Shown here piece by piece: positions 1-11,193 of a DNA stretch of 64,000 nt; the first letter of the stretch is position 1; each line of letters begins with the position of its first letter. Below the pieces are notes generated by a model. It made no database searches and was not told the DNA's origin. It worked only from the letters and a program-made list of their open reading frames with translations. The stretch lies in NCBI RefSeq assembly GCF_009905375.1, contig NC_133653.1, positions 92,739,671 through 92,803,670 on the forward strand. Direction: 5' to 3'. The stretch is from Apium graveolens. Lineage: Eukaryota > Streptophyta > Magnoliopsida > Apiales > Apiaceae. Made by a program: the position numbers and the translations under genes.

Positions 1-1162
1 TAAATCCGACAGGTTCTCCTCTACATGTAGAAAATGGTGGGGTTGTACTACTACGACTGATCATCGTAAGTGGTCTTCCTGGCGCGGCAAACTCCCGTAA
101 TGAGTTCATCATCCAATTGGATAATTTCTGCAACACTACCCAGAGCACTTCGATAGAAAGGCTACGGTTGGGCGATTGTTGAGTGTTGGCAGGGTCAAGT
201 TTTCAAAATGATGTTTACATCAAATGAAGTATCTCATAACTTCATTTTATTTTGATGATATTTTAAAGGTTGAATCTATTCAAATCTTGTCTTGTAGTCT
301 CATCTATGTGATGAACTTTTGAAACTGGTTATAACTTGAACGGTGGTAGTTCAAGTAGTATTGGGAAAGATATAAGTATATTGGGGTATTTGGTAACCTC
401 ATCTTTTAAACTTATATCTAGTTAATAATTGTCTTATGAATGACAAAGATTTTCAGAAAAACGTTGAGACAAGGTTAGATATATTAGATCACCTTGCAAC
501 GATATTTTTATACAGTTATACACTGGAACTTTGTGTATATTATGCATGGAAGAGGACTTCCAATATTTTGAAAAGTATATATGTATATATACTGAATATT
601 TTGCGACTTCATCGCATTAAGATATCAACTTGGTTCATTTCTTTTGACCAAGACTTTCATGAGTATTATGAGTAGGCTCATATATTGTAAATCATTATAC
701 ATATTATTTTGGTGGGCTTGCTGCTCACCCTTGCTTTATTTCTTCATCACACAACAACAGTTAGGAAAGATGGCCAGACTCCAGCAGACCCAGCACAAGC
801 GCGTGGGAAGCGTCCCGCGTCTTCCCGTTGATGTTGTAGCTGCTATAGCTGCAGAGGTAGATCTATTGTAGATCAGACCATCTACTTTTGAGAATCAATT
901 ATGTATAATTATAACTTGTGGCAGATAATGGCAATTAACTGTAAATTTATCAAGTAATCATTTTGGGTTGTAATAACTTTTAAATTGTGGATTCAAAGAC
1001 TTGTACTTATTTAAATTTCATCTCTGAGACTATAACGGGTTGTGGTGTGTGTTAGTGTGGGGTCACAGCATAAGGTTATTATTATTAATTAAGTGAAGTG
1101 ATATTGTGGAAAGAAAGACCGTGACGACCCGGATCCTCGACCCCGGATCTGGGGGTGTTACA
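1..1162 (+). mobile_element. Tekay-type LTR, 3' part, cut by the window edge
   Basis: The right end reads GGGGGTGTTACA, the 3' terminus shared by all Tekay-type LTRs in this window. The body is the reverse complement of the right half of the solo LTR at 2083-5929 (for example 1-60 against about 3185-3245) and resembles 33100-34043 and 50580-51552. The 5' part lies left of the window. It abuts a - strand Tekay RNase H remnant and is not followed by a primer-binding site, so it is more likely a solo LTR or the 3' LTR of an element entering from the left than a 5' LTR. The predicted TSD is CTAAG (1163-1167), whose partner would lie outside the window. It contains a 33-codon ORF (770-871) in the frame of the small ORF seen in the other Tekay LTRs. 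Confidence 0.85.
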
Positions 1163-1945
1163 CTAAGGGCATTAGCCACCATTTTGGCTTTCCCTGGATG
1201 ATAAAGAATCTCTTAATCGTAATCCTTGATTAGCTCTAACCACCTCCTCTGGCGCATGTTGAGCTCTTTCTGCGTGAAAATGCACTAGAGCACTTATGGC
1301 TTGTGTAAATCTCGCACTTCTCTCCATACAAGTAGTGCCTCCAATCCTTATGGAAAAACTATTGCCACGAGCCCAAGCTCATGGGTGGGGATATCGAATT
1401 TTATATTCCCTTAATTGTCTTGATGCGTACGCGATTACCTTGTTGTGCTGTATAAGAAGCACCCTAATTCCTTATACGAAGCGTCACTACACATCACAAA
1501 ATCTCCTTTTTCCATCCGGTAACGCCAACATAGGGGCCGTCACCAACCTTTTCTTTAGTTTTTAAAAGCTGTTCTCGCATTTCTCTGTCCATTCGAACTT
1601 CTCAGTCTTACGAGTAAGCCACGTTAAAGGGGCTACTATCTTTATAACTTGAACGAACCTCCGGTAGTGATCGGCCAATCCTACCTCTGGTAGTCGCCCT
1701 AACCATGGTCATCAATTCCTCAGTGGTCCTTTATTCATTCTGGTTAGGATCCTCCACGGGATCTTCCTCAGCAACAATCCCTTCTAGGACAACGTCCTCA
1801 ACCGCTACGTCCTCAATATGAACATCATTCGGTCCTGCGTTAGGACGCTCTATCGGATCCACAATCCGATATCCAATTAGTAATAAAACATCATCGCGCT
1901 GTTGCTCCTCAACCTCATTCTGGTTTCTCCCAACAGTTTTGAAAT
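1163..1945 (-). pseudogene. Tekay gypsy remnant: gag N-terminus joined to RT/RNase H
   Basis: Read on the - strand. The segment from about 1945 to 1690 encodes the N-terminal part of a Tekay gag and aligns with the ORF at 51814-52587 (shared pattern of PIE.PN.GP, then VEDV and EELMT.VRATTR). From about 1690 to 1163 the sequence switches to the late RT/RNase H region: remnants of LTRKTEKFEWTEKCE, WRHYLYGEKCEIYT, NMRQRRWLELIKDYD and YHPGKA are legible in shifting frames. The rest of gag, protease and most of RT are deleted between the two parts. Many stops and frameshifts; not functional. Family assignment rests on these conserved blocks. Confidence 0.75.
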
Positions 1946-2082
1946 GAGTTTTGATAGGTGGCTTAAACGAAGGTAGGTTTGAGATTTTCTTTAGAGACGT
2001 TTGGATGGAGGTGATTGGTATTTTAAGTAGAGTGTTTGCAGTTTGTTTATACAGAAGCTTAGGCTTAAAGGTTAAGGGTAGT
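1946..2082. other. Unassigned 140 bp between Tekay remnant and solo LTR
   Basis: I recognise no domain here. After removing the solo LTR and one TSD copy, this stretch is contiguous with 5935 onward, so it may be the distal end of the copia ORF3 remnant W or its junction with the older Tekay remnant. The - strand is Lys/Pro-rich without a clear homologue. Confidence 0.4.
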
Positions 2083-5000
2083 TGTAACACCCCCAAATCC
2101 GGGGTCGGGGATCCGGGTTGTCACGAGTTCCATTTCCCTTAATAACACCCAATCTTAATAAACAACCAACTACTACGTACTGTGACCCCACAATAAACAC
2201 ACACATCACAAGTTATAGTCTCAGAGATGAACATCCAAAAATAACACAATTCATTTTATTCCACAATTATAAGCCATTACACCTCAAAAGGGTTTCTGAA
2301 TAAATTTACATTTCTTTGCCATTATTACAATTCATAAATATACATAAGTCTGGTATATCAAAAGTTGAAAGCCTAGCCTATTGGTAGTTCCTACCTTAGC
2401 TACAGCGACATCAACGCCTATAGGAAACTGCGGAACGTTTCCTATCCGCTCGCGAATTGGGAGCTTGGTCCTGTTCATCTTGTCTATTTGATTTTGTGTG
2501 ATGAAAGAAGAAAGCAAGGGTGAGCAACAAGCCCACCGACATAATTCGTATAATAATTAACAATATATGAGCATTCTCATAGTACTCATGAAAGTCTTGG
2601 TCAAGAAGAAATGAACCAAGCTGATATCTTAACGCGACCAAGTCGCAAAATATCCAGTATATATATATACATATATACTTTTCACAACCTTTGAAATCCT
2701 TTGACATGTATAATATACACAGAGTTCCAGTTTATAACTGTATAAAAATATCGTTGCAAGGTGATCTCATATATCTAACCTTGTCTCAACGTTTTTCTGA
2801 AAATCTTTGACATGCACAAGATAATCATTTACTAGATATAAGTTTAAAAGATGAAGTTACAAGATACTCCAATATACTTATATCTTTTCCGAGTACTACT
2901 TGAACTACCACCGTTCAATGTATAAATAATTCATCCCATAGATTAAGCTACAAGACAAAACTTGTATAGAATCAATCTTTAAAATATCATCAAAATAAAA
3001 TGAAGTTACGAGATACTTCATTTGATGCAAACATCATTTTGAAACTCAACCCTGCCAACACTCAACAATCGCCCAACCGTAGCCTTTCTATCGAAGTGCT
3101 CTGGGTAGTGTTGCAGAAATATCCAATTGGATGATTAACTCATTACGGGAGTTTGCCGCGCCAGGAAGACCACGTACGATGATCAGTCGCAGTAGTGCAA
3201 CCCCACCATTTTCTACATATAGAGGAGAACCTGTCGGATTTACTTGTCAACTGAACACTGGACTCCTAAGGAATGGACCGTCTTAGCGGAACTTTCGGGC
3301 CATTTGGGCCAATATAATAAGGCTGGGCCGGTGCCACTCGACCACTTACGCCACTCCTAGTTCAGATGAAATCCATGACCCTGAAATGTAAAGCTCGTTC
3401 TCCCTTTCCCCAAGTAGAAACTTGTTGATACGACTCCACCAAGAAGTCGCATCTAGTTGGAAAAAAAACTCACCGATATTTCCTAGGCGATGCTTGTTAA
3501 TGGATTAACTTATTCCAAGAATTTTACTTCCCGAGTGTTGGGTAAGTAATCAAAAACTCTTTTATCAAAACAGCAACCTTGTTGCGAATATAAAAATACA
3601 TCACGGAGCCGGATCCCTCAGATTTTTTGAGCGAGTATTTAAATCCCCTTCGAAAGGAAGATCTTAAATTTGAAAACGAGTTTTGGGATCCGCTCTAACT
3701 TTTAAAATCATTTTGAAGACTCGAAAACATTTTTAAGAATGTTTGGAGTAATGCTGATTCAATAAAATAAATCAGTCCCGATATATTAGAAAATATCTGT
3801 ATATTATTATTTAAATAATATTCTCATAAGGATGATCTTTTTAAATATAATCGAAGTAGAAGTTTTAAAACTTATACTTGAAATGAATATTAAATAACCA
3901 AAGATATACATATACGAAAGTACTATCTTTATTTGTATAATCAAAAGTAAGTTTGATTATCGACACATTATTCTTTAATAAAATAAAGAATATTAATTTG
4001 TAAATAATCGGAGTCATAAGTCCTCGAATGAATATTCAAATAATATTCATTAAATAGAATAAACGGAGACATAAGTCTTCGAATGAATATTCAAATAATA
4101 TTCATTAAATAAAATAACCCGAGTCATAAGTCCTCGAATGAATATTCAAAGTAATATTCATTAATAAAAATAAAGTTATCGAATAAACCTTATTCGATTA
4201 ATAGTTTTGAAAACTATATCTATATATATATATATAAATATATATAATATACTCGGGAACATCGACTCCCAGTTTTAGAAAATGTTCACCTTTGGGTCCC
4301 CTATACTAAGGGTATACGCAACTAAGGAGATTCTTTTGCGAGTACCCTACCAACTGCCTAATCCACTTAACATAATTGTTTCATACCCCAATTAGTCATT
4401 TAAACTCCTTAACCAAGGTTTCAAAGTAAGGCGAGGGGTAACGGTTCGGTCGCGAAACACCGTTACTTAAAACAGTCGTTTCTCCTAAACCGTACATCGG
4501 ATTCAAGCGAACCACATATCAAAATGAAGCTTGTAACATGAAATATCTAATCATGGCAATGGTCAAAACCTAACAGTGAGTTCATGGGTCCTAATGTTAA
4601 GAACAAAAACAGTCTAAAGTAAATCGGGCATTACGACAGCTATGTTTACGCGATTACAAAATTTTATCCTACTCCAAATCAACCACAAATCAATCACAAT
4701 TCAACCATACAACCAAACTCCATCCATACATCACTACAACAGCCCCAACACCTGAAGTTTTCAAATTTATATTATTCTCAAACATGAACTAAAACTATTC
4801 TTAAGTTCATTAACTAATAACCAAGATTTACAACTCCAAAAACATCACAAAACCAACTAATCTCTACATATTCAATCACCATGCTTCTCATGAACTATCC
4901 TACTCATAATAAGCTCTTAATATTCAATAACAATGCTAGGTTAAGAGATTATACCTTCCTTGGTGAGTAAGAGTAACTAAGGAGCTTGGAATCACCCTTG

Positions 5001-5929
5001 AAAGTCCTTACCAAAGCTTAATCTAGCCAAAAACACAAGATCAAACAATTTAAATTTCTTGAAAACACTATTCACTCTCTTCTTAAATGATTTATTGAAA
5101 GAGATTGTGAAGGAATGTGGAGCTTAAACTCCTATGATAGCCATAACTAATCATAAGAAACCTTGGATAATTACCTTGCAATTTAACAATGGTTGGATCT
5201 TGGATTTTGAAATTTTCCTCTTTGAAAAAGAAGAAAAGCCGAGAGAAAGAATGAGGGGGAGAAGAAATGCTTGTTGTTTGGTTGTTTTCCCTTTTTTTTT
5301 TGTTAATTACCTTTTACCATGGTAAAAAATGAATGGCTTAAAATCAACCAACAACACACTTCTTTTTGTCATGCTTAGGTCATCATTCTTATGTCATCTT
5401 CCCATGATTGTCCTCTTCTTATTGGTTTGATGACATCATCATCACTAACCTCTTTGATTAACTCCTAATTACTTGCCTAATGACTGCTGATCTGTTATAC
5501 GGTTCGCTTAACTTTTGTTCTCGTTTATCGTTTGAGGGATCATACCCGGGATCATACCCGGGATCTTATTACTTAGGTTCCCTTAACCTTTCTCAATACA
5601 TTATATTCCTTTTATGATCTCCTCTTATAATCCTTGAATTAAAATCCTTTTAATCCTGTTACCTTATACTCAATTCTTTCTGTATCTGGTGGATTTTCGG
5701 GAAAAATCAAAGTGTTCGAATTTGGATTCTGACGATCTTCACATACACTTATATACCATATAAAGTGCTAATAAGATCTCAGAATATCAATAAAAGAACA
5801 CCTAAGATCTCAGAATATCAATAAAAGAACACCTACATAGTGTGGCATGAAAAGTTTTCTTATTCAGCATAATCAGCAAAAACACTATTCATAAGAGTTT
5901 CAAAAATTCCAAAAATTGGGGTTATTACA
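2083..5929 (-). mobile_element. Tekay-type solo LTR (3.85 kb)
   Basis: The + strand reads TGTAACACCCCC at 2083 and GGGGTTATTACA at 5929, so on the - strand the LTR runs TGTAATAACCCC ... GGGGGTGTTACA. It is flanked by a perfect 5-bp TSD, GTAGT (2078-2082 and 5930-5934). There is no internal region, so this is a solo LTR formed by recombination between the LTRs of a former complete element. It contains AT-rich tandem repeats (about 4010-4170), a TA-rich microsatellite near 4205-4250 and a small ORF (2332-2517, - strand). The target was the copia derivative W or sequence adjoining it. Part of this LTR reappears at 11194-14293 through the contig overlap. Confidence 0.93.
4010..4170 (-). repeat. 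Tandem repeats of about 55 bp inside Tekay LTR
   Basis: Three successive units contain a GAATATTCAAATAATATTC core followed by GAGTCATAAGTCCTCGAATG or a close variant. Each unit core is itself an inverted repeat. The same module occurs in the other Tekay LTRs with different copy number (about 32062-32280, 49676-49795, 59440-59540), so copy number varies between subfamilies. Confidence 0.8.
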
Positions 5930-8900
5930 GTAGTTGAATGTTTGAGCTAGTAGGTGTAATGGCTTGGGCCTGTTGGATTTGGATTGATTGGGCATTTTAC
6001 TTTGAGCCTTCACCATCTTCCTTCTTCTCTTCCTTCTTCTTTCTTCTTCTTTTATCTCCCCCTTTCTTGTATTCTCTCTTCTTATCTTCTATCTTGCTGC
6101 CAGTTGCATTTGAAGGTTGACTTGGATTTGAGCCAGAAGCTTTTTGATCATTTTTATTTTGCTCATCCTTTGATTTTTGGGCAAATTAATTTCATCATTT
6201 TTCATATATCTCCCCAGCAACTGATCATTTCTTCATCTTCAACAGTCTTATACTGCTTTGTCTTCAAGTCTGTCTCCAAAGTCATTACCAGCTTCTTTTT
6301 TCCATGACACATTATTTTGGAATTTGGAAATATTTGCAATGTTTGGTGGTTGGACAGATATATGCCACTTCCTTGCTTGGTTGTAGATATGCTTCTGGAA
6401 AAGCAGTTACTTAAGTCTTCTTCAATTCATTTAGCAAGAGAGTATCTTCTTGAATCACTCTGTTTACTTTATTGATTAGAATGTCCAATTCAGATGCCCT
6501 TCTTATTATGAGATAGTTAAAGGACACATGTATAGACATGTATACCCCATAGTCATTTATGTTAACAACTATTCTCCTTTCTTGAAATCCATCCACAGTC
6601 ACCATGATCACCCTTAGAAAATTTACAGTTTTGTTCAAGGCCTTTTTGTATGTGAAGAAGTTATTGTTTAGAGAAGCCTGAGAGCCTTTAGCAATTCATC
6701 TAATTCTCTGCTTAGACTAGGTCCCCCAGCTGCTTTTAGTAGCCTCTGCATTCCAATATCAACTTGTTGTTCATTGTCCTTAGTTTGCCTTTTTGAGCTT
6801 GGACAGATGACCTTAGAAACCTAGCATCTATCTCCCCCTTAGTCTTGTTAGCAGGCAAGATGTGACGTGAGGGGATTTCAGGCCTCACAGCTTCTAGAAG
6901 TGCATGCAATGGAATGTTTAGAGCACCCATGATGGCTCCCAAGGCTACTGAGTTTTGGCATTTGAAGATGATTATGGGAGTCCACCAGGGTCTGGATATC
7001 AGCCTGTTGACTTTGTACCATAGCTGTAAGTTGGGATACTTGAGTTGTCAAGAACTCATTGGATGACTGTAAAGTTGAGACTTGAGATTGGAGAGCTTGA
7101 ATTTATAAGTTTGTGGATCTTGATATTGGTTGGTGAGATGCTGAAGAGAGAGAGAGAGGTGCCAAATGTAGCTGGTACAGCTTCCCTAATTCCTTCCATC
7201 AAAAGAGCAGATGGTTCACATCTAGCCTGATGCAGTTGATATAGTTTGACCCTGATGTCATTATTATTAGTGATTTGGTGTTGGACAACTTCATGTAAGG
7301 CTATACATGATTCCCTCAGATTATTGATGCTCTTGTCCACAGATGACAAATCAAACTTGGCCATTTTATCTGTAAACCTAGAGAATTTTTGCTTGATGTC
7401 CAATTGAGAAGGGATGATCTCATCTAGCTTGTCCTTGACCAGTTTTCTTGTTTATCTTGATGATCAATCAGAGTCAGTTTTAGAGCTTTACCAATTAGGT
7501 GAAAGGATTTAATTTGAGCTTTATAGACATCTGTGACTGCATCATAAACTTCTTGTGGACTGAGTATTTTGGAATTGCTCCCAAGAATAGTGATATACTC
7601 TTCTTTAAATCTGGCCAAAACCTCATCCATCTCAAGATTGAAGTCTTTATCCAACCAGGCATCACAGTTACCATCTTGTTCAGATTTATTTACAATATTT
7701 ATTTGATGTTGTTGAACATCTATCTGATAGGAAAGCATGATAGCTTGATAATCTTGGTTAAATATATCGATGTAAGAAGCTGTTGAGAAATTTGGGCAAT
7801 TCAAGACAGCTGATCAACCAATAGATCATTCATTGTTGTTGGTTGAGCTTCTGCTTCCTGCAGCCACTGAGAGATCAAGTGAGATTATGGTTGAGTATTG
7901 CTGGAAGTAGATGGTTGGTCAATTGGATTTGAGGTGGATGGTAGAGAATCAATAGAACCACCTATGACAGATGCCACAGTTTGACTCACAGGTTGAATTA
8001 TGGTTATGATAGTGTGTTATTCTCTACTTATGGTGTGAACCTCTATTGGAATTGGAGGGGAATTGACCAGGTTATTGTCATGGACCTTGGCCTCAAACCC
8101 TTGTACTTCTTTCAAAGCACTGTCACTTGAATGTGATGTACTTGCCTCCCCCAGAGCAGGATCATTCGTAATTGAACTCCCAACTTCAATTGTGAGTGCA
8201 ATTTCAGCTAAGGTTTTGAGGAGAGTTATTCCTTTAAGAGGAACCTCCAATTGAATTGGATAGGATTTAGATAGCTCCCCCTCAGGAGTATTACCCTCAA
8301 ACCTTACAAACTGTGAAGGTTGATTTGTACATGAAGGTGCATTTGAAACCACCACAGGGTCTTCAGTAAAAACTGATGAAACCCCTGTGTTTGTGTTGGT
8401 GTCATCAAGGTCTACCCTAGAGTGTAGCCTCTCACCAACTAAATTTGGGTCCTGGGTGTTAAGCATAGTTTCATGAACCATGTCACTTGATTTTGATAAC
8501 ACTTGAGAGTTAGATTCAAGTATTTGATTATATGAAGAAGAAATTTTAGATATTAGATTTATGATTTCAGGATTAAGTTTTAACAGCTCCCTCTGAATAG
8601 ATGAGGGAGCTTCAAAAGATGTGCTCTCTATGTGTGTGCCATCCTTATTTCTTCTTTCATACACTTGAATGTGTTCAAGTGTTGGTGCAGACTCTGTATA
8701 GAGTGCAATAGGGAGAGTTTCAAAAGAGACACCCTGTTGAGAGGATGCCCCTAGAGTCTGTTTTATGCCCTCTTTTACAACCACATCCTTTTGAGAGGAT
8801 GCAGAGGTAGCTTGAGTGGTCAACTCAGTTTACTTCGCCTTCTTTGGTTTCTTGACCAAGGTTGACTCTGGTTCTGTTTGATCCTCACCACTCTCATTTA

Positions 8901-9300
8901 TCACAGTCATAAGTGCTTGCTTTCTCTTATTTTTACTCACTTCACCCTTTTGAGAGGATGAAGTGGTTGGTTTCCTAGCTTCTACTGGTAAAAAAGAATG
9001 GGTCTCAGTTTGGGAAGGCCCCTATTGGTGTTCCTGTCTTGTTCTTCCACAGGTACAGGAGCCATTACTGGACTAGTTGTGATTGTAGACCTCATATCAG
9101 GCGTAGGATAAGGGTAAGTCCTGAATCTCTCCAACATAAATGAAATAATTTTAAGACTTACAAGTACCCTGTTCTTTGTAATGAGTGAGCCAAATAGAAC
9201 TTTGGACACTTGTTTACAGTTGCCTATATTAGTTCTATCTATACCATTAAATATACGAATGTCATGCACTTTATGCTTTAAAGCAGGCATTCTTCCTTGC
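5930..9300 (-). pseudogene. Copia ORF3 remnant of derivative W (left contig copy)
   Basis: The - strand carries successive open fragments (8017-8823, 7424-7804, 7056-7403, 6411-6638) separated by stops and frameshifts. Composition is that of the extra ORF downstream of pol in SIRE-like elements: Ser/Thr/Gln-rich linkers with SSQKDVVV-like repeats (compare SSQKDVTIE in ORF3 at 38880-43385), a Gln-rich coiled-coil segment and a Lys-rich tail. It follows gag directly with no pol between, so W is a pol-less derivative. The + strand Ser/Phe-rich ORFs at 5938-6307 are shadows of its Lys/Glu-rich antisense. Near-identical to 14294-17644, which is the cleaner copy. Confidence 0.65.
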
Positions 9301-10057
9301 CTCAAGAGCAACTGTCCTTGACTTTCCTCCTTTCCTCTTGCTTCTTTGTTCCATCTCAAGTTCATGAGTCTTGAGCATCCCATAAATTTCATCAAGAGTT
9401 GTTTCTTCAAGATTATAGTTATCTCTTATAATTGTGGCCTTCAAATCCCAACTTTCAGGAAGAGCTAACAGGAATTTAAGGTTTGAATCTTCAAGATCAT
9501 ACTCCTTATCAACTAGTGACAAATCATTCAAGAGTTTGACAAATCTATCATATAAATCAGTCAATGACTCATTAGGCTTTGAGTCAAAGTGTTCATACTC
9601 TTGAGTGAGTATAGTCTTCCTGTTCTTCTTAATCGAATTCCGTTCCCTGGCATCTTGTCTCCAAGGCATCCCATATCTCCTTTGAAGTCTTGCAGTTAAT
9701 TACCCTGTTTGACATTACATTATCAATGGCACTATGCAGCAAGTGTCATACCTTAGCATCCTTAGCAATTGATGCGATATCTTTAGCAGTGTAATCACTC
9801 TTCTCCTTTGGTACAGACTTTGCTGCTTCACCTGCAACTACAACAGCGAGTTTGGTTGGCTTGTGAGGTCCTTCATTGATTCTGTCAAGATATTCTGGAT
9901 CTGTAGCTTCCAGAAACATAGTCATCCTCACCTTCCATATGGGGTATTCAGATGGTTTCAGTATGGGAACTCTGATAACCTTATATCGACTATGGATTTG
10001 AGTCTTTGGAGGTTCTTCAGTTTTGGTAGGCTTGGTTGGAGTTTCTGCTTCAGACAT
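9271..10057 (-). pseudogene. Copia gag of derivative W, broken (left contig copy)
   Basis: Same gag as 17637-18422, described there. The start ATG is at 10057. The same in-frame TGA follows after 103 codons. This copy has one extra base near 9647 (GAATTCCG against GAATCCG), which shifts the frame where the right-contig copy stays open. That extra base is probably a consensus error at the contig end and not a biological difference. Confidence 0.8.
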
Positions 10058-10113
10058 GATTGTTTTCGGATCTTAAACTGTTTGTGTGTTAACAGATAGG
10101 CTCTGATACAACT

Positions 10114-10705
10114 TGTTAGGTCACACACACTGTAGAAGGGGGTTGAATACAGTGTATAGCACAATCAAATCGAATTCAAAGAACACAAGTAACAGAAAAC
10201 AAACTTTATTAAACTCTGTTACAATGTGGAACTGTTCTCTCTCAGTGATGAACAAATATCACGAGAGCTGCTAGGATTACAATGAATATTTCGATAATTA
10301 TAACACTTTTAGTGTAAACCCTATGTCTGTGTTTATATACTACACAGTTACAAGATAATCACTAATTGATATGGAATATAATTCTGCTTCCTAAATATAT
10401 CAATCAGATATCTTTTCTTCCAAGTATTCTATTCTTCATAGAATTCTTTCTTCATCATCTCTCTTCTTGCGTTTGTCTTGATCTTCTTTTCTTTCAATCA
10501 GCTGCCTTCCTTATCTGAAAGTCTCCTTAAGTCCTGATATTATCTCCTGATAAATATCTGCTGATAACTTAAGTTCTGACAACTTAAGTTCTGACTTCAA
10601 TATAAGTGCTGATATCCAGTTAAGTACTGATTTGTCCTGTTTAAGTAAGATCTGAAAAATAAACACAAATCATATTAGACATGACATTATCAAATATATC
10701 TAACA
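10114..10705 (-). mobile_element. X/W-family copia LTR (left contig copy)
   Basis: The + strand begins TGTTAGGTCACAC and ends ATATCTAACA, giving TGTTAGATAT ... CCTAACA on the - strand. It is the same LTR as 18479-19076 with small indels (for example 4 bp missing near 10290). On the - strand the primer-binding sequence and gag lie downstream and a polypurine tract with ORF3 lies upstream. Confidence 0.85.
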
Positions 10706-11093
10706 ATCTCCCCCAACTTGTAAATTAGCATAATATACAAGTTTAATAGATATTTGATGATGTCAAAAATATTAAGTACAAATGCATGAGAATTTGACTA
10801 GATAACTATAACTTACCGTCTTTAAAGCTTTACCAACTTTATCTTCTGATAACAACTTCAGTCTGTACACATCAGAATTTGAGCAGTTGTAGATCTTGAC
10901 TTGGCTTCAATTACTGATCTCTACAATATTAGGAGTTTTTCTGAGATAGTTCTTTAACAAACATCTCTCAGCATATCTGAGTTCATCAATCATCCTACTT
11001 TTAGCATCTTTAAACTCTGCAGTATCTTCACCAGTTTGGAAGATAGCATATCTGAGATCATTAATTTTTGCTTTTCTCAACTCCTGATCTAGT
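10706..11093 (-). pseudogene. 3' UTR and C-terminal end of copia X ORF3 (left contig copy)
   Basis: A polypurine tract (- strand GGGGGAGAT) adjoins the LTR. The ORF3 C-terminus begins at 10907, reads on the - strand and is cut by the gap at 11094. The complete version is at 19278 onward. An apparent ORF that crosses the N run (10907-11275) is an artefact of the gap. Confidence 0.75.
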
Positions 11094-11193
11094 NNNNNNN
11101 NNNNNNNNNNNNNNNNNNNNNNNNNNNNNNNNNNNNNNNNNNNNNNNNNNNNNNNNNNNNNNNNNNNNNNNNNNNNNNNNNNNNNNNNNNNNN
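11094..11193. other. Assembly gap, 100 N
   Basis: Exactly 100 N, the usual placeholder for a scaffold gap of unknown size. Sequence left of it (2830-11093) recurs right of it (11194-19464), so the two contigs overlap and no sequence may really be missing here. Confidence 0.99.

Noticed and set aside
1..3245. Large inverted repeat (1-1162 against about 2083-3245) as a foldback transposon
   Set aside because: Both arms are LTRs of Tekay-type elements inserted in opposite orientation; the right arm continues 2.7 kb further and has its own TSD.
5938..6307. + strand Ser/Phe/Leu-rich ORFs (also 14302-14779) that look like membrane peptides
   Set aside because: They are antisense shadows of the Lys/Glu-rich end of an ORF3 remnant.
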